Of a stretch of 20,531 bases of DNA, positions 1 to 8,256 are shown piece after piece. The translations under genes were made by a program, and so were the position numbers. Below the pieces are notes generated by a model that did no database searches, had not been told where the DNA came from, and saw only the letters and a list, made by a program, of their open reading frames with translations. Each line of letters starts with the position of its first letter. Position 1 is the first letter of the stretch. The DNA is from Chlamydiales bacterium (lineage in GTDB: Bacteria > Chlamydiota > Chlamydiia > Chlamydiales > JAACFD01): contig JAACFD010000011.1 of NCBI GenBank assembly GCA_009937555.1, forward strand, positions 1 through 20,531. Direction: 5' to 3'.

Positions 1-899
1 AAATGGTTAAAGATCTATTCAAAAGAGAACCACACAAAGGGGTTAACCCTGATGAAGTAGTTGCTATTGGAGCTGCAATTCAAGGTGGTGTCTTAACTGG
101 TGATGTAAAGGATGTTCTTCTTTTAGATGTTATTCCTTTAACTTTAGGTATCGAGACGCTAGGCGGGGTACTTACTCCTTTAGTTGAAAGAAACACTACC
201 ATCCCTACTCAGAAGAAACAAGTATTCTCTACAGCTGCTGATAACCAGCCTGCTGTAACAATTGTTGTTCTTCAGGGTGAGAGAAAAATGGCTTCTGACA
301 ACAAGGAAATTGGCCGCTTTGACTTAACTGATATACCTCCTTCTCCAAGAGGGGTACCTCAGATTGAAGTAGCCTTTGACATTGATGCAGATGGTATTCT
401 ACATGTTTCTGCAAAAGATGTTAAAAGTGGAAAAGAGCAGAAAATCCGTATTGAAGCTCAGTCAGGCTTAGATAAAAACGAAGTTGAAAGACTGGTTAAA
501 GAAGCTGAGTCTCACAGAGAAGAAGACCAACAAAAGCGTGAGTTTATTGAGACAAAGAACGAAGCTGATAGCTTAGTTTATCGCGCTGAAAAGTCTTTAA
601 GCGACTTTAAAGATAAAATACCTGCTGATATTTCAAAAGGTATTCAAGAGAAAGTTGACAGCTTAAAAGCTTCTATTGAGCAAGAAGCTGATGTTGCTAC
701 GCTAAAAGCTAAAGTTGAAGAGTTAAACACCTACATGCAGAAGATTGGTGAATCTATGCAAGGCGCAGCTGGTGCTGCAGGTGCTGCTCCTGAAGCTGAA
801 GCGGCTGCTGGCGCTCAACAAACTGCTAACTCTACTGCTTCTAAAGAAGATATTGAAGATGCAGAAGTTGAAGTAGTTGACGATAGTAAAAAGTCATAA
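1..899 (+). CDS. dnaK: Chaperone DnaK (Hsp70), C-terminal part; 5' end outside window
   Basis: Partial gene. The open frame runs from the left edge (first full codon at base 3) to TAA at 897-899, giving 298 residues; E. coli DnaK has 638, so slightly less than half is seen. The first visible residues are the end of the ATPase domain (NPDEVVAIGAAIQGGVLTGD), followed by the interdomain linker VLLLDV. Next comes the beta-sandwich substrate-binding domain (LGIETLGGVLTPLVERNTTIP, VFSTAADNQPAV, FDIDADGILHVSAKD), the helical lid rich in Lys and Glu, and a Gly/Ala-rich disordered tail ending in acidic residues (EDAEVEVVDD). DnaK is the cytoplasmic ATP-dependent chaperone working with DnaJ and GrpE. 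The ATG at base 3 is internal, not the true start. A rho-independent terminator follows 24 bases after the stop, so dnaK is the last gene of its transcript. Confidence 0.97.
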   Translation, partial: MVKDLFKREPHKGVNPDEVVAIGAAIQGGVLTGDVKDVLLLDVIPLTLGIETLGGVLTPLVERNTTIPTQKKQVFSTAADNQPAVTIVVLQGERKMASDNKEIGRFDLTDIPPSPRGVPQIEVAFDIDADGILHVSAKDVKSGKEQKIRIEAQSGLDKNEVERLVKEAESHREEDQQKREFIETKNEADSLVYRAEKSLSDFKDKIPADISKGIQEKVDSLKASIEQEADVATLKAKVEELNTYMQKIGESMQGAAGAAGAAPEAEAAAGAQQTANSTASKEDIEDAEVEVVDDSKKS

Positions 900-922
900 G
901 CTTAAGCTACTCACTTAAAGAC

Positions 923-955
923 AAAAGCCCAGCCCTAAAAAGCTGGGCTTTTTTT
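923..955 (+). terminator. Rho-independent terminator after dnaK
   Basis: A perfect 11-bp stem (923-933 AAAAGCCCAGC with 942-952) encloses an 8-base loop and runs into seven T residues (949-955). It lies 24 bases past the dnaK stop and 60 bases before the next + strand gene. Confidence 0.93.
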
Positions 956-1014
956 ATATCTTATTTTTTGTACAATGAGCTTAGTATTAAAGTAGCAAAG
1001 AAGAGTTATAAAAG

Positions 1015-1446
1015 ATGACTGAGTTTCCAAAAGACTCATCCGAGGTCTGGGTGCGCATGACAGCCTATGACAACAAAGGGAATACAGTTTCCAGCGAGTG
1101 CGATGAATTGCTACACTTTACTATAGGTACAAAAACTGTTTTTCCAGCTCTTGAAAATATGATTAAAAACATGCGAAAAGGAGAGACTAAGGTAATAGAA
1201 CTCTCTTGCAAAGATACCTTTGGCGACCATCTCCCTGAAAACATTGCTTATATTAAAACAGAAGACCTGCCAAATGACTTTAAACCCCAGGAAGGCATGT
1301 TAGTAGCTCATTCAGTTGATCAAAAAAAAGAGTGCTATGGAGAAATAGTTAAAGTCTCTAAGGAAATGATTACGGTAGACAGTAACCATCCCTTGGCAGG
1401 TAAGCGATTATCTTTTAAGGTAACTCTAGATGACTTTACAGATTAA
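1015..1446 (+). CDS. SlyD-like FKBP-type peptidyl-prolyl cis-trans isomerase
   Basis: A protein of 143 residues without signal peptide or membrane segment, so probably cytoplasmic. The fold is recognised by the FKBP strand order: an N-terminal substituted-substrate segment (residues 10-40), FPALENMIKNMRKGETKVIEL (about 42-62), an insert-in-flap-like middle part, and the C-terminal VDSNHPLAGKRLSFKVTL, which matches the VDxNHxLAGxxLxFxV signature of SlyD/FkpB. These enzymes isomerise Xaa-Pro bonds and act as chaperones. The His-rich nickel-binding tail of E. coli SlyD is absent. The gene follows the dnaK terminator. A TACAAT hexamer at 971-976 could be its -10, but no good -35 is seen, and the ribosome binding site is weak (AAGAAG near 998-1003). 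Its stop codon overlaps that of the convergent TPR gene. The symbol is withheld because FkpB-type paralogues look alike. Confidence 0.85.
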   Translation: MTEFPKDSSEVWVRMTAYDNKGNTVSSECDELLHFTIGTKTVFPALENMIKNMRKGETKVIELSCKDTFGDHLPENIAYIKTEDLPNDFKPQEGMLVAHSVDQKKECYGEIVKVSKEMITVDSNHPLAGKRLSFKVTLDDFTD

Positions 1447-1928
1447 CTTCTTTGAGTAACTAAGATAGCACTTTGAGTCACAGCATCTAACTTATCTTTT
1501 AAGGTCAGGGCATTTAAAGACCGTAAACGCTCAAGCTTACTTAGAATATCTTTTACCTCTACTAAACGACCTTTTGTGATCAGTACACTACCCATTTCTT
1601 CAAGAGCCTGCTCATGGTTAGGGTCTAACACTAAAGCTTCTTCATAAGTCATGCTGGCTTCTTTTAAAAGCTGCTGAGCATATTCAGAGTAAGCCAAACC
1701 TAGTCCTCTTAGGGCATCTGGATTTTCTCTGTTAGCTTCTAAAGAAATTTGGTACCACTCAATTGCGTTAAGGTAGTCTTTCTTCTTATGAAATTTTAAG
1801 GCTTTTTCATAGTACTTCTCATACTTAGAAGCTATTACTCTAGCATCTAAGGGTGTGATATAACTGAACATAACAAAGCATAAAAGGGGAAGTATACGCC
1901 TAAATAAAGAAGGTAGAGTCTTTGCCAT
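1443..1928 (-). CDS. Small exported or membrane-anchored TPR-repeat protein
   Basis: An unrecognised protein of 161 residues with the chosen ATG at 1926-1928. An in-frame extension to a TTG at 1974-1976 is possible, but the ATG has a good ribosome binding site (GAAAGG four bases upstream) and puts the signal sequence at the N-terminus, while the TTG has none. A basic start (MAKTLPSLFRR) is followed by a hydrophobic segment at about 12-25 and TPLDA, which looks like a signal peptide cleaved after Ala29. Residues 36-134 form about three tetratricopeptide repeats (AIEWYQISLEANRENPDALRG; YEEALVLDPNHEQALEEMG). TPR modules mediate protein-protein contact, so a periplasmic or secretion-related scaffold is plausible, but no partner can be named. 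It lies 83 bases downstream of rseP on the same strand and may be the last gene of that transcript. Confidence 0.8.
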   Translation of the reverse strand: MAKTLPSLFRRILPLLCFVMFSYITPLDARVIASKYEKYYEKALKFHKKKDYLNAIEWYQISLEANRENPDALRGLGLAYSEYAQQLLKEASMTYEEALVLDPNHEQALEEMGSVLITKGRLVEVKDILSKLERLRSLNALTLKDKLDAVTQSAILVTQRS

Positions 1929-2011
1929 CACGCCTTTCAATCCTTTGATAGAGTAAAGAAGTTTATTAAACTTCAAAACTAAAGTATTTTGCGTTTCACT
2001 ACAAGTTTTTT

Positions 2012-3928
2012 TTAAAAAAACAAGCGAATTAAGTCGTTAAAAGTTGTGTAGACAAATAGACTTATAATCAAGAAAACAAAAGGCAGTAAAATATAATCTA
2101 ATGTCTTAGCATTTAGTGGCTTTCCCCTAAACATCTCAATAAAAGACAGTACAATATACCCACCGTCTAAAACAGGTATTGGCATTAAGTTTAAAATACC
2201 TAAGTTGATACTAATTACTGCAACCCAGTAAAGAGCATCATCTAATCCCCAATGAGCTAAAGTTACTTGCATGTAATGCACCATTCCAACAGCACCACCT
2301 AGCCACTTAGGAGAGATATCACCCATAAAGAGAGATTTTAGAGTTCTAAATATCTGATTAGCTACTTCTTTAGAGGCTGTAATAGGGTCTGGATTATAGT
2401 TTACTTGAAGATCCTGAAAGTGTACCCCAAGTACATTCTTAGCATAATCCTCTGAAGCTAAAACCTCTTGTGGGTTAGGGCTATCAATCATTACTTTTGA
2501 ACGAACAGAAGGAAAGTCTTTGATTTGCTTTGGCGAAAAAGCCTGCAACATATACACATTTCCTTTTTGCCTTTCAAAGGCTGCTTCCTCTTTCACTCCT
2601 ATCTGAGCTACAAGATCTTGTACGTTTGGAAAAACTGTATTAAATTCCATAGCCTGATCAGCCTGAGTCCAAGATAACTTCTTAAGTGCATCTTTATCTC
2701 GTTGAACAATAGCTAAAATCCGTTTTTGCTGAAGCTGTTCAAAGATCTCAGAAGCTCCTTTAACACGAACTCCATCTACTGCAACAATGCGATCCCCTCT
2801 ATTTAAAACCTCTGGTAATGACAAGCTTAATGGGTATTGATTAAAAGCTTTAGCAAAAAGCTCTTTCGTATTAAGTTCTAGGCGACCTAGAACAAGCCCC
2901 GTATGTTCAACTTCATAAGGAACAAAAAAGAAATTTCCTGCCTTTTGCGTACTGCTTATATCAAAAGCCATATCTTCAAAGTCACTGCGCAGCTCTTGAG
3001 AAAGCTTGTAGTCAAAAACAGTAAACTTAGGAATACGTGTGAGAATTAGCTCCCCTTCTCTTAATACAGTAATTAGAGCATGGTTATCGTTAAGTAAATG
3101 TCCTAATTGTATAGCAGAGAAGATGAAGTGTCCATCTAGCCAAATTAAGCGATCTCCGTAGCTAAGGCCCGCCTCCTTCATAGGAGAACCTTCCAGCATT
3201 GGCTCTAAGTCACTTCCCTCAAAGCGATCAAAAATAAGCATATTTGCTTGTCTTAGGACTCCGAGGGTCTTCATTCCCTCTCCTGCAGTACCTACTAACC
3301 TTGTATCTTCATAAGGTTTAAATACTTTATCAAATGGTAAGTAGCTTTGGCTGGCTTGATCCCACTTTTCCCCTTTAACATGAACCCCTTCTTCATCGCC
3401 AAGCATTGCTCCGTAAAGGTGATCTTCAGATCTTTTCACTAAGTAATCATCATAAGATACTACGCGGTCTCCAGGCCGAATCCCCTCTTGGTACATTTCT
3501 GACTTTGGGTTTAGCCAACCTAAGTACCGTGTAAACTCTGAAAAAGGCTTTTCAATACCACCAAACTGCCAAATGAAAGCAAAGATTACTAGGGCTAGCG
3601 CAAAGTTAGCTAAAGGGCCAGCTAAGGCAACTTTGATTCTTTGCCAAGGGGTCTTATCGTAAAAGCTACCTTTAAAGGTGGAAGGCTTATCATCATCATC
3701 ACGATACATCCCTTTTATTTTTACATAGCCTCCAAAGATACAATAACAAACCTGCCACTTTACCCCTTGCCATTCCCATTGGTAAATAGGCTTACCAAAT
3801 CCAATACTAAAGACTTCTATGTCAAATCCTTCTCGTTTAGCAACCCAATAGTGCCCAAGCTCATGTATAAAAATTAACAAGCTCAAGGCCAAAAGAGAGA
3901 GGAATAAATAAAGGATATCTAAAAACAT
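2012..3928 (-). CDS. rseP: RseP-family site-2 intramembrane metalloprotease with PDZ repeats
   Basis: A 638-residue polytopic inner-membrane zinc protease of the RseP/YaeL (M50) family, which cleaves membrane-bound substrates such as anti-sigma factors or leftover signal peptides. The zinc motif HELGH lies at residues 22-26 in the first membrane helix, GPLANF at 104-109, and the third zinc ligand in PVLDGGY (Asp588) near the C-terminus. It is much longer than E. coli RseP (450); from memory chlamydial orthologues are also about 620. The extra length is in the periplasmic loop, where three PDZ-like cores can be seen, each with a GDR turn (153-155, 258-260, 378-380). It starts at ATG, 21 bases after dxr stops, so the two are probably co-transcribed, as in Chlamydia. 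Its substrate is not evident. Confidence 0.93.
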   Translation of the reverse strand: MFLDILYLFLSLLALSLLIFIHELGHYWVAKREGFDIEVFSIGFGKPIYQWEWQGVKWQVCYCIFGGYVKIKGMYRDDDDKPSTFKGSFYDKTPWQRIKVALAGPLANFALALVIFAFIWQFGGIEKPFSEFTRYLGWLNPKSEMYQEGIRPGDRVVSYDDYLVKRSEDHLYGAMLGDEEGVHVKGEKWDQASQSYLPFDKVFKPYEDTRLVGTAGEGMKTLGVLRQANMLIFDRFEGSDLEPMLEGSPMKEAGLSYGDRLIWLDGHFIFSAIQLGHLLNDNHALITVLREGELILTRIPKFTVFDYKLSQELRSDFEDMAFDISSTQKAGNFFFVPYEVEHTGLVLGRLELNTKELFAKAFNQYPLSLSLPEVLNRGDRIVAVDGVRVKGASEIFEQLQQKRILAIVQRDKDALKKLSWTQADQAMEFNTVFPNVQDLVAQIGVKEEAAFERQKGNVYMLQAFSPKQIKDFPSVRSKVMIDSPNPQEVLASEDYAKNVLGVHFQDLQVNYNPDPITASKEVANQIFRTLKSLFMGDISPKWLGGAVGMVHYMQVTLAHWGLDDALYWVAVISINLGILNLMPIPVLDGGYIVLSFIEMFRGKPLNAKTLDYILLPFVFLIISLFVYTTFNDLIRLFF

Positions 3929-3949
3929 GCCTATATACCTAAAAATGAG

Positions 3950-5089
3950 TTAAATATTACCAGCTTCTATACGAGCTTCCTGATCAATCTCTCTTATAGA
4001 GAAGAGATCTGGTAGCTCTTGCTTTCTATGCTTATGCAATAGTGTTTCTAACTTACTCGAAATATCCATCCAAGATATTTCTTTATTTAAAAACCGCTCA
4101 ACTAAGACTTCATTTGCTGCATTTAAAAAGCAAGGACAGCTATCTCCTTCTTTTACAGCTTCCATAGCTAAACGAAGACAAGGAAAGCGTACTAAATCTG
4201 GAGAGAAAAAATCTAGCCTACTAAACTTAGTGAAATCAAAAGGTTCTAACACCGAAGCTTCTAAGCGTTTTGGATAACTCAATGCATACTGTATGGGCAG
4301 AGTCATACAAGGCTTACTCATCTGTGCTATAATGGAATGGTCAACAAATTCTACCATGCTATGAATCAAACTCTGTGGGTGAACCACTACTTCAATTTTT
4401 TCTAATGGAACTCCAAAAAGGTGATAGGCTTCGATAAACTCTAAGCCTTTATTCATCAGGGTTGAGCTATCAATCGTCACCTTTTTACCCATACTCCAGT
4501 TAGGATGCTTAAGCGCATCTTCAACGGTTACTTTTTTTAATTTCTCTAAAGAGAACTGATGAAAAGGTCCTCCTGAGGCTGTCAGGATAATCCGTGCAAC
4601 TGATGATGAAGTTTCTCCATTCAAACACTGAAAAATTGCGCTATGCTCACTGTCAATAGGTAAAAGGTTAACACCATGCTGCTTAACCTTTTTCATTATC
4701 AAATCACCTGCTGCTACTAATACTTCCTTATTAGCCAAACCAACATCTTTATTGTGCTCAATTGCTGTAAGAGTAGGTTCAATACCTGCAGCACCCACAA
4801 TTGCTGAAACTACTAGATCTACACCAGAAAGAGCTGCTACAGCTTTCAAACCATCTTGTCCTTCTACCACTTCAACGTCAGGACACATTTGCTTAAATTC
4901 TTTTGCTTTTTCAGGGAGAAATACACAAACTAACTTAGGAGAAAACTCTAATACCTGCTCTTTTAAAAGGTCTAAGTTACTATGCGCAGCTAAAGCATGT
5001 ACTGAAAATTCTTGCTTATGCTTTCGGATTACCTTAAGTGTGCTACACCCTATAGAACCTGTTGAGCCTAAAATAGCAATATTTTTCAT
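3950..5089 (-). CDS. dxr: 1-deoxy-D-xylulose 5-phosphate reductoisomerase
   Basis: A cytoplasmic enzyme of 379 residues that converts DXP to 2-C-methyl-D-erythritol 4-phosphate with NADPH, the committed step of the non-mevalonate isoprenoid pathway. The N-terminal Rossmann motif GSTGSIGCST is at 8-17. LANKEVLVAAG (118-128), the metal-binding pair Asp146/Glu148 in IDSEHSAIFQ, TASGGPF (170-176), HPNWSMGKKVTIDSSTLMNK (195-214) and the third metal ligand Glu217 are all present, so the enzyme should be active and the target of fosmidomycin-type inhibitors. The ATG has AAGG eight bases upstream. It sits between ytgD (52-base gap) and rseP (21-base gap), the same order as in Chlamydia. Confidence 0.97.
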   Translation of the reverse strand: MKNIAILGSTGSIGCSTLKVIRKHKQEFSVHALAAHSNLDLLKEQVLEFSPKLVCVFLPEKAKEFKQMCPDVEVVEGQDGLKAVAALSGVDLVVSAIVGAAGIEPTLTAIEHNKDVGLANKEVLVAAGDLIMKKVKQHGVNLLPIDSEHSAIFQCLNGETSSSVARIILTASGGPFHQFSLEKLKKVTVEDALKHPNWSMGKKVTIDSSTLMNKGLEFIEAYHLFGVPLEKIEVVVHPQSLIHSMVEFVDHSIIAQMSKPCMTLPIQYALSYPKRLEASVLEPFDFTKFSRLDFFSPDLVRFPCLRLAMEAVKEGDSCPCFLNAANEVLVERFLNKEISWMDISSKLETLLHKHRKQELPDLFSIREIDQEARIEAGNI

Positions 5090-5141
5090 GTAATGAACCT
5101 TAAATTAAAATTTGTAGGAAATCGCCTATTCTACTCAGAGC

Positions 5142-6131
5142 TTAATAAAATGTCGCCTTGTTATTTTGAATTTCAGTATCTTGAGCTGTAAAAGTGTTTT
5201 TTATATAGGAAAAAAGCAGTGTTACAAACACAGCAAAGAACAAAATACACACAACTAGCGCCCCTGTAGAGATAGGTAGTGAATATACAGAAAGCAAATG
5301 CCTTGACATTGCAACTCCTACTAAAGAGCTTGTAACACTTATAAGAGAGGCAAGCACAAGCATTCTTTTTAACCTAAAACTCAATGCTCTCGCACAGATT
5401 GCAGGTGCTGTAACTAAAGATAGCATCATTAAAATTCCTACAGCTCTAATTGCTCCAACAATGTTTAGAGCCAGCAAAAAGGTAAATAAAATCTGTAAAT
5501 AACCTACCCTTACACCTATAATTCTTGCATAACGTTGATCAAATACAAATACTTTCCAGTACTTAAATAAAGGCACTACACATAGTAAACTAAAGAGTAA
5601 AATATAAGCAGATAAGTGCATATCTTTAGGAGCTAAGCTATCTACATTGCCTGTGAGAAGCTCGAGCCCAACATGTGAGTTTCTAAAAAAAACAGTCACT
5701 AAAACAATCCCCAAAGCAAAAAGAAAATTGAAGATTAAACCATTACTAGCATCTAGTTGCACTTTCAACATTTTGTTTAAAAGGCGTATCAAACTAACTG
5801 TTAAAAAACCTGTAACGATTGCAGAAAGCAACAACAAACTAACATCAATCCCTTGATCTACTGCTGTTACAGGATAAAAATAACTTACTACTAAATAGCT
5901 AATTACAATACCTAATAAAACAGTATGAGAGATAGAGTTAGCAACCATGGTTTCTTTTCTATACATTAAAAAACTACCTAGACATGCTGCAGAACAACCC
6001 CACATGCTTAAAGTAAGCATCTGAATCTCATCAGCTACTAGAGGTGTTTGTAGATCAAGCACACGTTGCACTAGCACAGCAAAAAACTGAAAAAAATCTA
6101 CTCCGTAGTAGGGATTTACATAGATATCCAT
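5142..6131 (-). CDS. ytgD: Metal ABC transporter permease YtgD
   Basis: A 329-residue integral membrane protein of the ABC-3 (TroD/MntB/ZnuB) permease family with about eight or nine hydrophobic helices and a short polar C-terminal tail. Typical features are the early segment WGCSAACLGSFLMYRKETMVANSISHTVLLG, where the SISHTVL stretch corresponds to the conserved SH(A/S)xLPG-like region, and VGAIRAVGILMMLSLVTAPA in the second half. It forms the channel with YtgC and is powered by YtgB. The start lies one base from the ytgC stop, and its ribosome binding site AGAGGAG is encoded by the last Glu-Glu codons of ytgC, which points to translational coupling. There is no fused repressor domain on this subunit. 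Confidence 0.93.
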   Translation of the reverse strand: MDIYVNPYYGVDFFQFFAVLVQRVLDLQTPLVADEIQMLTLSMWGCSAACLGSFLMYRKETMVANSISHTVLLGIVISYLVVSYFYPVTAVDQGIDVSLLLLSAIVTGFLTVSLIRLLNKMLKVQLDASNGLIFNFLFALGIVLVTVFFRNSHVGLELLTGNVDSLAPKDMHLSAYILLFSLLCVVPLFKYWKVFVFDQRYARIIGVRVGYLQILFTFLLALNIVGAIRAVGILMMLSLVTAPAICARALSFRLKRMLVLASLISVTSSLVGVAMSRHLLSVYSLPISTGALVVCILFFAVFVTLLFSYIKNTFTAQDTEIQNNKATFY

Positions 6132-6132
6132 T

Positions 6133-7482
6133 TTATTGCGTCTCCTCTAAAGTAGGGATAGGGCTTAAGTGAGGATCTACTTTAGGGTCATTCAGCAAAG
6201 AAGTGAGCGCTTTCTCTAGCTCTGGTGTTAATATATGCTCAATCATTTCTGCATTATGATGTACCCGTTTTTGTCCCATCCCAAGCTTCTGAACTAGGTA
6301 TACCTCCCATAAACGATGTAACCTTAAAATTTTGAGCGCTCTTTTTCTCCCTTTATTAGTTAAAGTTAGGTGCTCACCGGCTTGCCTAATATGACCTATT
6401 AGCTTTAGACGATAAACTGTAAAAAACAAGAATAACTTTGACACCCCCTGGTACTTACTCAGCAAAGAAAAGTTAGCTTTTTTGCTATCTTGCTCCAAGT
6501 ATAAAAGGGTTTTCACTGTATTCTCGAGAACGCAACGGTAACGAAATGATAACACCCTATAGGCTCTTGCAATTATCCCTTGCTTAGGGGAAATAATAAT
6601 AACCACTAGGGCTATCGAAGAAGAAACCAAGACAACCATAGGACCTGTTGCAATAGATAAACTATGAGAGAAACGGGTGCTAAACTCTCTAGAAAGTTCT
6701 AAAGATAAATAATTTCCCAAAAATCCACTTAAGACTCCAAACAGAGCTGATAGCACAAAGAAAAAACCTAAACGATGTGTTAGCTGCCTCGCTGCAACTA
6801 CAGGTGCAATAAACATAGCACTCATCAGCAATACACCTACGCACCTAATACCTACTACTACAATCAGCAAGATCAAAAAGAAAACAAAGGCGTTTAGTGT
6901 TGAGGTACGTATCCCTATTAATTTAGAAAACCCTTCATCAAAATATACAGCTTGTATTTCTTTAAAAAAGAGAACAACTAAAGAAAGGGTCAATAAAGCT
7001 AGGAGGGCGTAAATATAAATATGAGTATCTGTCATTGTAGCAGCCTGTCCAAACAGACTTGCCTGCGCTTTTTTGTATAGCGAAGTACTTGTAAATTGCA
7101 AGCGAGAGGCAAGTAAAATACCTAGCCCAAAAAATGAAGAAAGTACAAAGGTTAAAGCAGTATCTTCTTTCAGTGAAAAGCTCTTTTGCAATAGTGATAT
7201 TAAACCTAGAGCAAGTAGCGAGGAAATAAACGCTCCAAAAATAGATGTGAACTCTACTCTATCATCTGATAGCAAAGGCAAAAAGGCATTTACTAAAACA
7301 ACTGAGAGCATAATACCAGGGTAACAGGCATGAGAAAGCACCTCGCCTACTAAACTTTGTTTTCTCAAGTAAATGATCACACCTAGCAAAGAAGCTGAAA
7401 AACACATAAGCATGCAGGCTAGAGTTGGACCTCGCATGATGGGGTCAACAAAATATTCAAGCGGAGAAACCCACTGTGTCAT
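6133..7482 (-). CDS. ytgC: Metal ABC permease fused to DtxR/MntR-type repressor (YtgCR)
   Basis: A 449-residue two-part protein. Residues 1-298 are an ABC-3 permease with about eight membrane helices (KQSLVGEVLSHACYPGIML; GIRCVGVLLMSAMFIAPVVAARQ). Residues about 312-449 form a cytosolic winged-helix and dimerisation domain of the DtxR/MntR family: LSKYQGVSKLFLFFTVYRLK is the helix-turn-helix, LTLTNKGRKRALKILRLHRL the wing and linker, and RVHHNAEMIEHILTPELEKAL the metal-binding helix, ending with DPHLSPIP. In C. trachomatis the same fusion is cleaved to release the repressor YtgR, which controls the ytg operon. Candidate ligands His408, Glu412, Glu415 and His416 resemble MntR more than DtxR, which has Cys at the Glu412 position. 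The SH3-like third domain of DtxR is missing. The start overlaps the ytgB stop by four bases (ATGA). Confidence 0.94.
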   Translation of the reverse strand: MTQWVSPLEYFVDPIMRGPTLACMLMCFSASLLGVIIYLRKQSLVGEVLSHACYPGIMLSVVLVNAFLPLLSDDRVEFTSIFGAFISSLLALGLISLLQKSFSLKEDTALTFVLSSFFGLGILLASRLQFTSTSLYKKAQASLFGQAATMTDTHIYIYALLALLTLSLVVLFFKEIQAVYFDEGFSKLIGIRTSTLNAFVFFLILLIVVVGIRCVGVLLMSAMFIAPVVAARQLTHRLGFFFVLSALFGVLSGFLGNYLSLELSREFSTRFSHSLSIATGPMVVLVSSSIALVVIIISPKQGIIARAYRVLSFRYRCVLENTVKTLLYLEQDSKKANFSLLSKYQGVSKLFLFFTVYRLKLIGHIRQAGEHLTLTNKGRKRALKILRLHRLWEVYLVQKLGMGQKRVHHNAEMIEHILTPELEKALTSLLNDPKVDPHLSPIPTLEETQ

Positions 7483-8252
7483 GCTTTCATTCCTTCATGC
7501 TTTTGCTGACTTAACTTAGCTACTTCTTCTAAAATAGCAAAACCTCGCCCAAAGGTTTTATGCAAGTTGTCTTCAGTAAAAACTTGCTTTACTTCCCCAC
7601 AAGCCACCATGCTCATATTCAACATGATGACCCAGTCAAAATACTTTCTAATAGAACCTAGGTCGTGATGGATAACAAAAATAGACTTCCCTTCATTCTT
7701 TAACTCTTGAAGCAGCTTAAATAAAATACTTTCTGTTTTTTTATCTACTCCTGAAAATGGTTCATCTAAGAAGTATATTTCAGCTTCTTGCATAAGTGCT
7801 CTTGCAAAAAAGACTCGCTGCTGCTGCCCTCCAGATAACTGGCTAATTTGTCTATCAGCAAAATCTTTCATCTCAACTTTTTCTAAAAAAGATAGGGCTT
7901 GTTCTCGTTCTTTTCTTCCAGGTCTCTTAAAACAGGAAAGTTTTCCATAACAACCCATCATAACTAGTTCAATAACTGATATTGGGAAATCCCAGTCCAC
8001 ACTTTCTCTCTGAGGAACATATGCGACCATTCCCACAAGGTCTTTCATACTTTTCCCCATAGCTTCAATAGAACCTGTTATGGGCCTGATCAAACCTAAT
8101 AGTGCTTTTAACAAAGTACTTTTTCCCGCCCCATTTGGACCAACAATTGCAGCTAACTTCCCTGTTGGCAACTCAAAGCTTATATCCCATAAAACAGGAG
8201 TCCGATCATAATTAACAGTTAAGTGCTCAACACAAATTTTTGACTGGCTCAT
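7479..8252 (-). CDS. ytgB: Metal ABC transporter ATP-binding protein YtgB
   Basis: A 257-residue cytoplasmic ATPase driving metal import through YtgC/YtgD. All nucleotide-binding motifs are intact: Walker A GPNGAGKST (38-46), Q-loop VPQRESVDWDFP with Gln81, signature LSGGQQQRV (139-147), Walker B IYFLDEP with Asp163-Glu164, and the switch histidine in VIHHDL (His196). The VDWDFP motif after the Q-loop is characteristic of the manganese/zinc/iron (TroB/MntA/ZnuC) subfamily. The gene lies four bases downstream of ytgA and overlaps ytgC by four bases, so the order A-B-C-D of the transporter operon is complete. Confidence 0.96.
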   Translation of the reverse strand: MSQSKICVEHLTVNYDRTPVLWDISFELPTGKLAAIVGPNGAGKSTLLKALLGLIRPITGSIEAMGKSMKDLVGMVAYVPQRESVDWDFPISVIELVMMGCYGKLSCFKRPGRKEREQALSFLEKVEMKDFADRQISQLSGGQQQRVFFARALMQEAEIYFLDEPFSGVDKKTESILFKLLQELKNEGKSIFVIHHDLGSIRKYFDWVIMLNMSMVACGEVKQVFTEDNLHKTFGRGFAILEEVAKLSQQKHEGMKA

Positions 8253-8256
8253 TGAA

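Noticed and set aside
229..414. 61-residue minus-strand open frame inside dnaK
   Set aside because: It lies antisense to a strongly conserved part of DnaK, has no family resemblance and no promoter or ribosome binding site.
961..990. TTGTAC plus TATTAA as an FKBP gene promoter
   Set aside because: The spacing is only 11 bases.
1929..1976. Longer N-terminus of the TPR protein from a TTG codon at 1974-1976
   Set aside because: No ribosome binding site before the TTG, and the ATG at 1926-1928 has GAAAGG upstream and leaves the signal peptide at the N-terminus.
2000..2024. A/T palindrome (T8A7) at the rseP stop as a terminator
   Set aside because: The stem is almost only A-T pairs and overlaps the coding end, so it is unlikely to terminate; the downstream TPR gene may be co-transcribed.
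4752..5093. 113-residue + strand open frame opposite dxr
   Set aside because: Antisense shadow of the conserved Dxr N-terminus; composition is that of a reverse-complement frame (Ser/Thr/Pro-rich).
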